Source of the DNA: Mesorhizobium sp. CU3
GTDB lineage: Bacteria > Pseudomonadota > Alphaproteobacteria > Rhizobiales > Rhizobiaceae
Direction: 5' to 3'
NCBI RefSeq assembly: GCF_006442965.1
Contig: NZ_VFWX01000017.1
Location: 62,001 to 126,000, forward strand
Length of the DNA: 64,000 nucleotides
Under the pieces are notes generated by a model. The model ran no database searches and was not told the origin of the DNA. It worked only from the letters and a program-made list of their open reading frames with translations. The stretch's first letter is position 1; every line of letters begins with the position of its first letter. Below are positions 18,558 through 27,497 of the stretch, piece by piece. A program made the position numbers and the translations under genes.

Positions 18558-19100
18558 TTACTCGTCGTGGTCCATGTCCATGTCGCCGGTTTCGCCCATG
18601 CCCTCGACGGCGAACTCGATCTTGACGCTGCCGGCCTTCTCGAAGGTCAGCGTCGCCGGGAACTTTTCGCCCTGCTTCGGCTGCCGCTTCAGGCCGGTGA
18701 ACATCAGGTGGTAGGCGCCGGGCTTCAGCGCGACCTTGCCGCCGGCCGGGATTTCCAGCCCGCCGCTGACCGGCCGCATGGTCATGACGCCGTCCTTGAC
18801 GCCCATTTCATGTAGCTCGGCCTTGTCGGAGATGTCGGACGAGATGGACAGCAGCCGGTCAGCCGCGCTGCCCTTGTTGACCACGGTGAAATAGCCGCCG
18901 GCGACCTTGGCGCCGGGCGGCGTGGCGCGCGACCAAGGATGCTCGATCTGGAGATCGCCGACCTTGAACTCATGCGCAAGGGCGGCCGGAATGCAGGCGA
19001 ACAGTAGCAGCAAAGCGAGCATGGCAAGGCCGATAGGCCGCAGATCGAGCGGCGGCGCGCCGCGAAGGGCGAAGGCTCGCGCATTAGGAAGATTGGACAT
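18558..19100 (-). CDS. PCuAC-type copper chaperone (DUF461)
   Basis: This 180-residue periplasmic chaperone has a hydrophobic export segment at about 25-42 (ending ACIPAALAHEF). The copper site is HEMGVKDGVMTMRPV plus YHLMFTGLKRQ, the family's H-x-M / H-x-x-M arrangement. PCuAC proteins deliver Cu(I) to the CuA or CuB centre of cytochrome oxidases. The tail MGETGDMDMDHDE is rich in Met, Asp and His and may be an extra weak copper site. The ATG at 19100 gives a rather long leader; a shorter in-frame start near the hydrophobic segment is possible. Confidence 0.9.
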   Translation of the reverse strand: MSNLPNARAFALRGAPPLDLRPIGLAMLALLLLFACIPAALAHEFKVGDLQIEHPWSRATPPGAKVAGGYFTVVNKGSAADRLLSISSDISDKAELHEMGVKDGVMTMRPVSGGLEIPAGGKVALKPGAYHLMFTGLKRQPKQGEKFPATLTFEKAGSVKIEFAVEGMGETGDMDMDHDE

Positions 19101-19189
19101 GGTTGCTCCATGGATAGGGGATCGCGCCGCAAGGCGGCCGCGAGCAGTCTGATCGTAGGATGGTCAAGGCCGCGAAAGGTTCCGCGGGA

Positions 19190-19564
19190 TCAGCCGATTG
19201 CCGGCGGCGCGCGCGGATTGGCCGGCGAGCGATCGCGGGCGAAGTCCAGATGCTGGAAGGCCGGAACTGCAAAAGCGACCGCTTCGAAAGCCGCCACCCC
19301 GTGCAGTGCATTCGCTTGCGGCGGCGGCAGATGCGCCGAAAAAACCATGCTGCAGCCGAGCGCGCAGCAGGCCGGCATATGCTGCTGGTGCGGATCGCCA
19401 CCAGGCAGCTTGACCACGCCTTCATGCGTACAGATGACATTGCCGAAGGCATCGAGCTGCGATGGCGCGCCGAAGGCAAAGGCGCCGAGCGAGGACTGAA
19501 GCAACAAAAGCAGCGCCGCGACGAACGCGGCCGGCATGCTCCATCGTTTCAGCCGTATACCCAA
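19190..19564 (-). CDS. DUF2946-like small exported protein of the copper module
   Basis: This 124-residue protein begins with a basic residue-led hydrophobic signal (MGIRLKRWSMPAAFVAALLL). A Cys/His-rich stretch follows (CTHEG, DPHQQHMPACCALGCSMV) that looks able to bind metal. Proteins of the DUF2946 kind are often encoded with PCuAC and CopC/CopD genes. It is the first gene of the leftward copper set, 89 bases before the PCuAC gene. Its biochemical role is unknown. An alternative start nine codons in (MPAAFV) would remove the basic residues. Confidence 0.72.
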   Translation of the reverse strand: MGIRLKRWSMPAAFVAALLLLLQSSLGAFAFGAPSQLDAFGNVICTHEGVVKLPGGDPHQQHMPACCALGCSMVFSAHLPPPQANALHGVAAFEAVAFAVPAFQHLDFARDRSPANPRAPPAIG

Positions 19565-19662
19565 GGGAAAGCCTCTCCCGGAAACTTGATCGACCGTAAC
19601 ACGGACAACTCAGCCGGAAAATCGGCAAAACTGCGCTGCGGCAACGCGGCGCGACGCGGGTC

Positions 19663-20565
19663 TTACGCGGGCTGCGCTTGTCGTCCTTCGGGAATGGAGC
19701 TCAGCAGCGTCTGGCGCGCCGATTTCAGATGCTTGCGACAGGCGGCGTCGACCTTGGCCGGATCGCGCGATTTCAGCGCCGCGATATAGGCCAGGTGCTC
19801 CTGAATCGCGACTTCGTTGCGCTGGCGCTCCTCGGCCTTGTTCCACTGATAATGATAGTGGAAGATCATCGCGATCACGTCGTAGAAGTCGACGATGAAG
19901 CGGTTATGCGAGGCGCGGTGGATCAGCCGGTGCAAGCGCTCGTCGAGTTCGGAGAATTCGTTGAAGCGCGTCGCGATCTCGCCGGCGAGTTGGCGATGCT
20001 CGACCTCCAGCCTGTCGAGATCGGCCCACACCGCGCTCTCTTGCGGCAGCGCGACGAAGGCCGCCGCCGAGCGCAGTTCGAACATCTCGCGGATCTCGGT
20101 CAGTTCCAGCGCGAAGGCGCGGGTAAAACCCTTCAGCACCCAGTGGCTGTTGCGCCGCTTCTCGATCAGCCCGAAGCGCGAGAAGCGGATCAGGAACTCG
20201 CGCACGCTGGTGGTGCCGACACCGATCTCGCGCGCCAGCTCCAGCTCGTTGATCTGCATGCCGGCCTCCGCACCGCCGGCCAGCAGCCGGCGCATGAAGG
20301 AGCGTTCGATGATCTCGGCCAGCGAATCGGTTTCCTCTTCGGGGAAGAAATCCTCCTCTCGCGGCGCCCTCAGCACCGTCTTGCTGCGCTTATTCCAGTC
20401 GATCAGCCCGGTCTCCTCCATGCGCGAGAGGATGCTGCGCACCGTGGTGCGGCTGACGCCGAGCAGCGTGCCGAGCTCGGGCTCCGAAGGCAGGCTCCGG
20501 GATTCGTCGAGCATGCGCAGGCAGCGGTTGAAAGCGTCCTTGTAGACGTTGTTACTCTTCGACAT
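19663..20565 (-). CDS. GntR/FCD family regulator with two winged-helix domains
   Basis: This 300-residue regulator has two DNA-binding-like units. The first (about 25-65) reads LPSEPELGTLLGVSRTTVRS and the second (about 105-145) reads INELELAREIGVGTTSVREF. The second leads into an all-helical FCD ligand domain (ELTEIREMFELRSAAAFVAL ... HRLIHRASHNRF). FadR/GntR proteins normally have one winged helix, so the tandem is unusual. It is divergent from the UxaA-family gene and probably controls that cluster, sensing a sugar acid. The name is secure at family level only. Confidence 0.88.
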   Translation of the reverse strand: MSKSNNVYKDAFNRCLRMLDESRSLPSEPELGTLLGVSRTTVRSILSRMEETGLIDWNKRSKTVLRAPREEDFFPEEETDSLAEIIERSFMRRLLAGGAEAGMQINELELAREIGVGTTSVREFLIRFSRFGLIEKRRNSHWVLKGFTRAFALELTEIREMFELRSAAAFVALPQESAVWADLDRLEVEHRQLAGEIATRFNEFSELDERLHRLIHRASHNRFIVDFYDVIAMIFHYHYQWNKAEERQRNEVAIQEHLAYIAALKSRDPAKVDAACRKHLKSARQTLLSSIPEGRQAQPA

Positions 20566-20716
20566 TTCCCTGCCCCGTTGCCTCGCCGGCGCTTGCGACG
20601 GCCGGCTTGAGGCAATTATGTTGCGTTCCTAGCGCAAGCGTCCGAAAACACGAAAGGTTTTCGCCGGCTTGCCAACGGGCATCGATGCTCTCCGCGGGAG
20701 GCACGCTGCCGCGACG

Positions 20717-20754
20717 AAAAAACAATTGACGCAAAAATGTTTTTTCCCGATAAA
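20717..20754 (+). promoter_or_regulatory. Predicted promoter and inverted repeat upstream of the uxaA-like gene
   Basis: TTGACG (20726-20731) and GATAAA (20749-20754) are spaced by 17 bases. The inverted repeat AAAAAACA (20717-20724) / TGTTTTTT (20738-20745) overlaps the -35 and spacer, a place where the divergent FCD regulator could act. The start codon follows at 20824. The 258-base divergent region holds no other gene-like frame. Confidence 0.55.
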
Positions 20755-20823
20755 AGACATTACCCTTAAACGGGCGCAAGTCAATCCGCCCCGCACTCCC
20801 AGGATCACCCAGGACAGCCGCTC

Positions 20824-22329
20824 GTGACCGTTGCAAACATCATCCTTCTCTCCCCCTCCGACAATGTCGCAGTTGCCAATGGCCGCCTTGAGATCGGCAC
20901 CACCCTGCCGGGGGGCGCCGCCGCGGTGGCGGTGATCGAGCCGGGCCACAAGGTGGCGATCAAGCCGATCGCCGCCGGCGAAGCCGTGGTGAAATACGCG
21001 CAGGCGATCGGCCGCGCCACGACCGACATCGCACCTGGCGAGCATGTCCACTCGCACAATCTGGTGTTCGAGAGCGGCCGGCTGCCGGTGGTGCCGCCGA
21101 GCGAGGCCGAACACGCTACAGAGGCGGACCGCAAGCGCACCTTCATGGGCTATCGCCGCGCCGACGGCCGCGCCGGCACGCGCAACTTCATCGGCATCAT
21201 CGCCAGCGTCAATTGCTCGTCGACGGTCTGCCATGCGATCGCCGACGAGGCAAACCGCACGCTCTTGCCGAGATATCCCGGCATCGACGGCTTCGTGCCG
21301 ATCGTGCACGGCCAGGGCTGCGGCATGAGCGCCACCGGCGACGGCATGATGGTGCTGCACCGCACGCTCGCCGGCTATGCGCGCCACCCGAATTTCGGCG
21401 GCATACTGATGGTCGGGCTGGGCTGTGAGGTCAACCAGCTCACGCTTTACGGCCAGAAGGGCGTCGCCGCCGGCAAGCGCCACTTCAACATCCAGGAGGC
21501 CGGCGGCTCGCGCAAATCGGTCCTGAGGGCAATGGACGTGCTGGCCGAGATCGCCGAGGAGGTGGGCCATCTGCAGCGCGAACCGATCCCGGTCTCGGAG
21601 ATCGTCGTCGGCCTGCAATGCGGCGGCTCGGACGGCATGTCCGGCATCACCGCCAACCCGGCGCTGGGCGCTGCCGTCGACATCCTCGCCGATTGCGGCG
21701 GCATCGGCATCCTGTCCGAGACCACCGAGATTTACGGCGCTGAGCATTTGCTCGCCTATCGCGCCGCCTCGCCGGAGATCGCCGCCAAGCTCGACAGCTA
21801 TGTGAAGTGGTGGGAGGACCATACCGCCAAGCACGGCGCCTCGATCGACAACAATCCTTCGCCCGGCAACAAGCGCGGTGGCCTGACCACCATCCTGGAA
21901 AAGTCGCTGGGCGCCGTCGCCAAGGGCGGCCAGACGCCGCTCAACGGCGTCTTCGGCTATGCCGAGAAGGTCTCAGGACACGGCCTAGTGTTCATGGACA
22001 CGCCCGGCTACGACCCGGTCTCGGCCACCGGTCAGGTCGCCGGCGGCGCCAACATCATCGTCTTCACCACCGGCCGCGGCTCCTGTTTCGGCTGCCGCCC
22101 GACGCCGTCGATCAAGGTCGCCACCAACTCCACCATGTACAACCAGATGGAAGAGGACATGGACGTCAATTGCGGCGTCATCGCCTCGGGCGAGAAGACC
22201 ATCGCCGGCATGGGCCGCGAGCTCTTCGAGCTGATCATAGAGACCGCGTCGGGCCGCAAGACCAAGAGCGAGGCGTTCGGCTACGGCGACAACGAATTCG
22301 TGCCCTGGCACCTCGGCGCGACGCTTTAG
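20824..22329 (+). CDS. UxaA family dehydratase (altronate dehydratase-like)
   Basis: This 501-residue enzyme of the altronate/galactarate dehydratase family removes water from a sugar acid to give a 2-keto-3-deoxy acid. An N-terminal SAF-like domain (PGHKVAIKPIAAGEAVVKYAQ) is followed by the catalytic domain with conserved Cys motifs HGQGCGMSATGDG, GLGCEVNQL, LQCGGSDGMSGITANPALG and GSCFGCRPTPSIKVATNS. The start is GTG at 20824. Altronate itself is only the best-known substrate; with an aldose dehydrogenase next door, a product of that oxidation is possible. Confidence 0.9.
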   Translation: MTVANIILLSPSDNVAVANGRLEIGTTLPGGAAAVAVIEPGHKVAIKPIAAGEAVVKYAQAIGRATTDIAPGEHVHSHNLVFESGRLPVVPPSEAEHATEADRKRTFMGYRRADGRAGTRNFIGIIASVNCSSTVCHAIADEANRTLLPRYPGIDGFVPIVHGQGCGMSATGDGMMVLHRTLAGYARHPNFGGILMVGLGCEVNQLTLYGQKGVAAGKRHFNIQEAGGSRKSVLRAMDVLAEIAEEVGHLQREPIPVSEIVVGLQCGGSDGMSGITANPALGAAVDILADCGGIGILSETTEIYGAEHLLAYRAASPEIAAKLDSYVKWWEDHTAKHGASIDNNPSPGNKRGGLTTILEKSLGAVAKGGQTPLNGVFGYAEKVSGHGLVFMDTPGYDPVSATGQVAGGANIIVFTTGRGSCFGCRPTPSIKVATNSTMYNQMEEDMDVNCGVIASGEKTIAGMGRELFELIIETASGRKTKSEAFGYGDNEFVPWHLGATL

Positions 22330-22436
22330 AGCAATCCAGGCAAACGCGTAACGGCTTTCCGATTGGGCCGCTGAAACGCTCTCGACCAACAAGACATCGA
22401 TGACCGGCCGTAAGCCGGCTGCGAGGGGAGGCTTTT

Positions 22437-23435
22437 GTGAACAAACGCCGTATCGGCAGCACTACGCTCGACGTGACTGAAATAAGCTTCGGCGGCGCGG
22501 CGATCGGCGGGCTTTATCGCGCCTGTTCCCGCGAGGCCGCCATGGCGACTTTACAGGCTGCCTGGGATGCCGGGCTGCGCTACTTCGACACCGCCCCGTT
22601 CTACGGCTTCGGCCTGTCCGAGCGACGGACAGGGGATTTCCTGCGCGACAAGCCGCGCTCTTCCTATGTGCTCTCGACCAAGGTGGGGCGCCTGCTCCGG
22701 CCGGTTCCCGAAGATCAGGTGCCCGACCATTCCTATGTCGAGCCGCTGCCTTTCGCGGTCGATTACGATTATTCCTACGACGGCATCATGCGTTCGGTCG
22801 AGTTCAGCCACGCGCGGCTCGGCCTCAACAGGATCGACATCCTCTTCGTGCACGACATAGGCACATACACGCACGGCGTCGAAAAGACGAAGCTGCACTT
22901 CCGCCAATTGATGGACGGCGGTCTGAGGGCCCTGGAGGAGTTGAAGTCCTCCGGCGCGATCGCCGCCTATGGCCTCGGCGTGAACGAGGTCCGGATCTGC
23001 CTCGACGTAATGGCCCGCGCGCCGCTCGACTGCATCCTGCTCGCCAGCCGCTACTCGCTCCTCGACCGCAGTGCGCAGGCGGAGCTGCTGCCGTTGTGCC
23101 GCCAGCGTGGGACATCGCTGATCGTTGGGGGCGTGTTCAACTCCGGCATTCTGGCGACCGGCCCTGTGCACGGCGCTCATTTCGACTACATGCCGGCGGA
23201 CAAGGACATTTTGAGCCGCGTCGGCGCCATGGAGCATATTGCAGCAAATGGCGGCTATCCACTCGCCGCCGCGGCGTTCCAGTTTCCGCTTCATGAACCC
23301 GTCGTTGCCTCTGTGTTGACCGGCACTGCCAAGCCAGCAAACCTGACGCGAAACCTCGAACTGCTCAACGTCGAGGTGCCGCCGGAGGATTTCGCCAAGT
23401 ACGACCCCTACACAGTGTTGCAGAGCCTTGGGTGA
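22437..23435 (+). CDS. Aldo/keto reductase, D-threo-aldose 1-dehydrogenase / pyridoxal 4-dehydrogenase type
   Basis: This is a 332-residue (beta/alpha)8 NAD(P) enzyme. It has the AKR tetrad region FDTAPFYGFGLSERRTGDFL and STKVGRLL, and FVHDIGTYTHG, the subgroup's usual form of the His segment. The N-terminus MNKRRIGSTTLDVTEISFGG is typical of L-fucose/D-threo-aldose dehydrogenases, which oxidise the sugar C1 to a lactone. It starts with GTG at 22437 behind a GAGGGGAGG ribosome site. It follows the UxaA-type dehydratase by 107 bases and probably acts before it, but a lactonase is not seen in the window. Confidence 0.88.
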   Translation: MNKRRIGSTTLDVTEISFGGAAIGGLYRACSREAAMATLQAAWDAGLRYFDTAPFYGFGLSERRTGDFLRDKPRSSYVLSTKVGRLLRPVPEDQVPDHSYVEPLPFAVDYDYSYDGIMRSVEFSHARLGLNRIDILFVHDIGTYTHGVEKTKLHFRQLMDGGLRALEELKSSGAIAAYGLGVNEVRICLDVMARAPLDCILLASRYSLLDRSAQAELLPLCRQRGTSLIVGGVFNSGILATGPVHGAHFDYMPADKDILSRVGAMEHIAANGGYPLAAAAFQFPLHEPVVASVLTGTAKPANLTRNLELLNVEVPPEDFAKYDPYTVLQSLG

Positions 23436-23505
23436 AGAGAGCCGTCCATCATGCTGCCGCCTGTTCGACAGGCGCCACCTTTCACAAAGACGCGATCAAG
23501 TTGGA

Positions 23506-23550
23506 GGAATAGACATTCCATATTGACACAATAGTGGAATTTATGTTCCA
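23506..23550. promoter_or_regulatory. Paired GGAAT palindromes and -35 element before the ribose-type transporter
   Basis: Two related palindromes, GGAAT-AGAC-ATTCC (23506-23519) and GGAAT-TTAT-GTTCC (23536-23549), have centres about 30 bases apart, near three helical turns. A perfect TTGACA (23523-23528) lies between them; a -10 about 17 bases on is poor. This looks like a regulated promoter for the transporter genes starting at 23766. The regulator is not identified. The rest of the 330-base gap (23436-23765) shows no coding frame. Confidence 0.5.
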
Positions 23551-23765
23551 TGCGTCAAGGAGGATCGGAAGCCTCGTAAGGGCCGAAACAGGGCACGTCA
23601 CCCGCCCATTTATTCACGCAAACGGCACCAGTGACCGCTTGCATCGGCCGAAGCGATGCACTATCAGAATATGGCAAATGTTTTTTATTGATAAAGTTCT
23701 GTTTGGGCCGCGCCTATCCAGATAGAGCTTCCGAACCTTCACCAGGCGATTTAGGGAGGATCCTA

Positions 23766-24761
23766 ATGAAATTCGTGACCAGCCTTCTCAACCGCCGCGC
23801 TTTCGTGGCGCTTGCCGCCGCTTCGATGCTCGCAGGCGCGATGCATTCGGCACCGGCCTCTGCCGCCGACGTGACCATCCCGATCATCGTCAAGGACACC
23901 ACCTCCTTCTACTGGCAGATCGTGCTGGCCGGCGCCCGCAAGGCCGGCAAGGATCTCGGCATCAACGTGCCGGAGCTCGGCGCCCAGGCCGAAACCGACG
24001 TCAACGGCCAGATCTCGATCCTCGAAAACGCCGTCGCCAGCAACCCGGCGGCGATCGTGATTTCGCCGACCGAATTCAAGGCGCTCGGCAAGCCGATCGA
24101 TGAGGCCGCGTCCAAGGTCAAGGTCATCGGCATCGACTCCGGCGCCGACTCCAAGGCCTTTACTTCGTTCCTGACCACCGACAACGTCCAGGGCGGCCGC
24201 GTCGCCGCCGATGGTCTGGCCGCCGCGATCGGCGCCGCCAATGGCGGCAAGGTCGAAGGCAAGGTCGCGCTGATCACAGCACTTCCCGGCGCCGGCTCGC
24301 TCGAGCAGCGCAAGCAGGGCTTCATTGAACAGCTGAAGGCCAAATATCCGGGTCTCGAGCTCGTCGCCGACAAGTATGCCGACGGCCAGGCTACCACGGG
24401 CCTGAACATCGCCACCGACCTGATCACCGCCAATCCGGACCTCAAGGGCATCTTCGCCTCGAACCTGATCATGGCGCAGGGCGTCGGCCAGGCGATCGCC
24501 GAAAACAATCTCGGCGGTAAGGTGGCGCTGATCGGCTTCGACAGCGACGAGAAGCTGATCAAGTTCCTCAACGACGGCGTCATCTCCGGCCTCGTCGTCC
24601 AGGATCCGTACCGGATGGGCTATGACGGCATCAAGACCGCGCTTGCCGCTTCCAAGGGCGAGAAGGTCGAGGCCAACGTCGACACCGGCGCCAACCTCGT
24701 CACCAAGGCCAACATGAAGGACCCGAAGATCGACGCTCTGCTCAACCCGAAGCTCAACTGA
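23766..24761 (+). CDS. Ribose-type sugar ABC transporter substrate-binding protein (RbsB-like)
   Basis: This 331-residue periplasmic protein begins with a signal peptide (MKFVTSLLNRRAFVALAAAS, cleaved after PASAA). Its pentose/hexose-binding fold of the peripla_BP_4 type shows in IPIIVKDTTSFYWQIVLAGA and VALIGFDSDEKLIKFLNDG. Pairing with a double-domain ATPase and a single permease marks the CUT2 class. A clear GGGAGG lies 6-11 bases before the ATG at 23766. An upstream in-frame ATG at 23631 would put the signal peptide internally and is rejected. The ligand is probably a pentose, deoxy sugar or polyol. Confidence 0.94.
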   Translation: MKFVTSLLNRRAFVALAAASMLAGAMHSAPASAADVTIPIIVKDTTSFYWQIVLAGARKAGKDLGINVPELGAQAETDVNGQISILENAVASNPAAIVISPTEFKALGKPIDEAASKVKVIGIDSGADSKAFTSFLTTDNVQGGRVAADGLAAAIGAANGGKVEGKVALITALPGAGSLEQRKQGFIEQLKAKYPGLELVADKYADGQATTGLNIATDLITANPDLKGIFASNLIMAQGVGQAIAENNLGGKVALIGFDSDEKLIKFLNDGVISGLVVQDPYRMGYDGIKTALAASKGEKVEANVDTGANLVTKANMKDPKIDALLNPKLN

Positions 24762-24779
24762 GCGACGTCGCTCGCACTG

Positions 24780-24807
24780 GTTTCCGGGGCCTCGGCGCCC
24801 CGGAAAC
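24780..24807 (+). other. Hairpin between the binding-protein and ATPase genes
   Basis: TTTCCGGGGC (24781-24790) pairs with GCCCCGGAAA (24797-24806), extended by one G-C pair on the outside, 18 bases after the binding-protein stop. No T-run follows. Such hairpins after binding-protein genes commonly protect the 5' message and raise binding-protein yield over the membrane parts. Confidence 0.6.
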
Positions 24808-24914
24808 TTCCGCCGGCCGCTTGGAAATTCGTTAGCCTGCTTTAACTTGCTATCGAGATGCGCACAGAAGACGCATTGCTGCATATCGGCTGAGATCAAT
24901 CTGGGAGGATTGTC

Positions 24915-26465
24915 ATGACGTCGACGGCGCAGGACCTGCACCCCGCCCCCACGCTGGCCCCGGGCCGGACGATCCTCGAACTACACGGCCTGGAAAAACG
25001 CTATCCCGGCACGCATGCGCTGAAGCCCGTGCACCTCGCCTTCAAGGCGGGCGAAATTCACGCTATCGTCGGCGAGAACGGCGCCGGCAAGTCGACGCTC
25101 ATCAAGCTCTTGACCGGCGTCATGCCGCGCACCTCGGGCGAGGTGGTCTGGGAAGGCAAGCCGGCGGCCCTGGCCACCCCGCATGAGGCCATGGCGCTCG
25201 GCATCAACGCCGTGCACCAGGAGGTGGTGCTGTGCCGCCATCTCACCGTCGCCGCCAACATGTTCCTCGGCGAGGAGGAATCGCGTTTCGGCCTCCTGCA
25301 GCAGCGCGCCATGGTCAAGGAAGCGCAGAACATCATCAACGGTCTCGGCTTCGACCTGCCGGCGCATGTCGTTCTCGGCGACCTCACCATCGGCCAGCAG
25401 CAGCTGATCGCCGCGGCCAGAGCCACCGTGCGTGGCACCAAATTCCTGATCTTCGACGAGCCGACCGCCTACCTGACCCGCAAGGAAGCCGACCAGCTCT
25501 TCAAGCTGATCCGCCGGCTGAAGGGCGAAGGCGTCACCATCATCTATATCAGCCACCGCATGGAGGAAGTGTTCGAACTCGCCGACCGCGTCTCGGTGCT
25601 GCGCGACGGCACTTTGGTCGGCACCCGCAACATCGCCGAGACCAACGAGCCCGAACTGGTCAAGCTGATGATCAACCGCTCGATCGAACAGATCTACCAC
25701 AAGGAACATTTCACGCCGGGCGCGGCCATCGTCGAGACGAACAACCTCTCCGGCAAAGGCTTCGAGAATGTCTCGGTGAGCGTCCGCGCCGGCGAGATCG
25801 TCGGCCTCTACGGCCTGATCGGCGCTGGCCGCAGTGAGTTCGTCACCACGCTCTACGGCCGCCACAAAAAGTCGGCCGGCCAGATTTTCTGGCAAGGCAA
25901 GGAAGTCCAGGTCAACTCGGAGCATGACGCGATCCGGCTCGGCATGGCTCTGGCGCCGGAAAGCCGCCGCGACCAGGGCCTGTGCCTCAATTTGTCGGTC
26001 GGCATGAACCTCAACCTGCCGATCTACAAGCGGATCTCCAGCAACGCGCTGATCTCCGGTGCGAAGGAGAAGGCCGAGGCCGACCGCCAGATCGCCGACC
26101 TGCGCATCAAGACGCCGACGCGCAGCGCGCTCGCCTCCAGCCTGTCGGGCGGCAACCAGCAGAAGATCGTCATCGGCAAATGGCTGGCGCATGGCGCCAA
26201 GCTCTTCATCTTCGACGAGCCGACAGTGGGCGTCGATGTCGGCACCAAGGCCGAGATCTACCGGCTGTTCTCGACGCTTCTATCGAAGGGCGCCGGCATC
26301 ATCCTGATCTCGTCCTATCTGCCGGAGGTCTACGAGCTTGCCGACACGCTGCATGTGTTCCGGCGCGGCAAGCTGGTCGCCACGCACGGGTTCCGCACCG
26401 CCAGCCACGAAGACATTCTGGGACAAGCGCTGGCCGAGAAACAAGAAAAGCCGGGAGGGCAATGA
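24915..26465 (+). CDS. Ribose-type sugar ABC transporter ATP-binding protein (RbsA-like)
   Basis: This 516-residue protein has two fused ABC domains. The first (about 15-255) has Walker A GENGAGKST, signature TIGQQQLIAAARA and Walker B FLIFDEPTAYL. The second (about 265-510) has a non-canonical Walker A (GLIGAGRSEF), as is usual for RbsA/XylG, with LSGGNQQKIVIGKWLAHG and FIFDEPTVGVDVGT. A GGGAGG ribosome site precedes the ATG. The stop overlaps the permease start (ATGA), so the two are translationally coupled. Confidence 0.95.
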   Translation: MTSTAQDLHPAPTLAPGRTILELHGLEKRYPGTHALKPVHLAFKAGEIHAIVGENGAGKSTLIKLLTGVMPRTSGEVVWEGKPAALATPHEAMALGINAVHQEVVLCRHLTVAANMFLGEEESRFGLLQQRAMVKEAQNIINGLGFDLPAHVVLGDLTIGQQQLIAAARATVRGTKFLIFDEPTAYLTRKEADQLFKLIRRLKGEGVTIIYISHRMEEVFELADRVSVLRDGTLVGTRNIAETNEPELVKLMINRSIEQIYHKEHFTPGAAIVETNNLSGKGFENVSVSVRAGEIVGLYGLIGAGRSEFVTTLYGRHKKSAGQIFWQGKEVQVNSEHDAIRLGMALAPESRRDQGLCLNLSVGMNLNLPIYKRISSNALISGAKEKAEADRQIADLRIKTPTRSALASSLSGGNQQKIVIGKWLAHGAKLFIFDEPTVGVDVGTKAEIYRLFSTLLSKGAGIILISSYLPEVYELADTLHVFRRGKLVATHGFRTASHEDILGQALAEKQEKPGGQ

Positions 26466-27430
26466 TGAGCACCGAGACGATTCCCGCCGAAAAACCCAAG
26501 CGCAATTTCAACGCGCTGTTCGGGCTGACATTGCTTGGCCTGCTGGTGCTGATGTGGATCGTGCTGGCTGTCGCCACGCCGTCCTTCGCCTCGGCGCTCA
26601 ACATCACCAATCTTTTGCGCCAGGGCTCGCTGATCGCCATCCTTGCCGTCGGTCAGACCTTCGTCATCATCACCGGCGGCATCGACCTGTCGGTTGGCGC
26701 CGTGGTCGGCTTCACCACCGTCATCGTCGCGCTGTTGATCAATGCCGGCTGGCCGATCTGGGCGGCGGTGCTGGTCACGCTGCTGGTCGGCGTCGCCATC
26801 GGCCTCTTCCACGGCTTCGGCATCGTCAAGATGGGCCTGCCGCCCTTCATCATCACGCTGGCCACCATGACCTCGCTGCGCGGCATCGGCCTCTTGATGA
26901 CCAACGGCAATTCGATCTCGATCAACAGCGATCCGTTCCAGGCCTTCTCGCGCGGCTCGCTGTTCGGCATCCCCTATCTGTTCTGGATGGTGATCCTAGT
27001 CGCCATTCCGTCCTATATCTTCCTGCATCACACGCGCTGGGGCCGCTATCTGTTCTCGGTCGGCTCCAACGCCGAGGCCGCGCGCCTATCCGGCGTCAAC
27101 GTGCCGCGCACCATCTTCATGGCCTATATCCTGTCCGGTCTTTTGGCCGCTTTCGTCGGCGTGCTGCTTGCTTCGCGCATCGGCATCGGCAACCCGACCC
27201 AAGGCGACACCTATGAGCTGCAGGCCATCGCCTCGTCGGTTATCGGCGGCACCTCGCTGTTCGGCGCCATCGGCTCCGTGCACGGACCGCTGATCGGCTC
27301 CTTCATTCTTTCGACGATCAACAACGGCGCCAACCTGCTCAACGTCAACACCTTCTGGCAACGTGTCATCACCGGCCTTTTGATCATCGTCATCGTCTAC
27401 TTCGACGGCCTGCGCCGTCGCGGCAAATGA
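26462..27430 (+). CDS. Ribose-type sugar ABC transporter permease (RbsC-like)
   Basis: This 322-residue inner-membrane protein has 8-10 hydrophobic segments and the BPD_transp_2 signature (LAVGQTFVIITGGIDLSVGA; ASSVIGGTSLFGAIGSVHG). It starts with MMSTETIPAEKPKRN; the first ATG (26462) overlaps the ATPase stop codon. It forms the channel as a homodimer in this class of transporter. A strong terminator follows its stop by 15 bases. Confidence 0.95.
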   Translation: MMSTETIPAEKPKRNFNALFGLTLLGLLVLMWIVLAVATPSFASALNITNLLRQGSLIAILAVGQTFVIITGGIDLSVGAVVGFTTVIVALLINAGWPIWAAVLVTLLVGVAIGLFHGFGIVKMGLPPFIITLATMTSLRGIGLLMTNGNSISINSDPFQAFSRGSLFGIPYLFWMVILVAIPSYIFLHHTRWGRYLFSVGSNAEAARLSGVNVPRTIFMAYILSGLLAAFVGVLLASRIGIGNPTQGDTYELQAIASSVIGGTSLFGAIGSVHGPLIGSFILSTINNGANLLNVNTFWQRVITGLLIIVIVYFDGLRRRGK

Positions 27431-27444
27431 ATCCTCCTGAACTC

Positions 27445-27482
27445 CGCCGGCCTCGCTCGTACGAGGCCGGCGTTCTTTTTTG
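27445..27482 (+). terminator. Rho-independent terminator after the ribose-type transporter
   Basis: An 11-bp perfect stem, CGCCGGCCTCG (27445-27455) with CGAGGCCGGCG (27462-27472), is followed by TTC and a T-run. It ends the transporter transcript. The alcohol dehydrogenase start lies only 16 bases beyond, so that gene depends on read-through or on a promoter inside the hairpin region. Confidence 0.85.
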
Positions 27483-27497
27483 TTTTGGATTTGCGAA

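Noticed and set aside
23534..23725. 63-codon frame before the ribose-type binding protein
   Set aside because: It starts inside the GGAAT palindrome, lacks a ribosome site and has no recognisable features; the region is better explained as promoter and leader.
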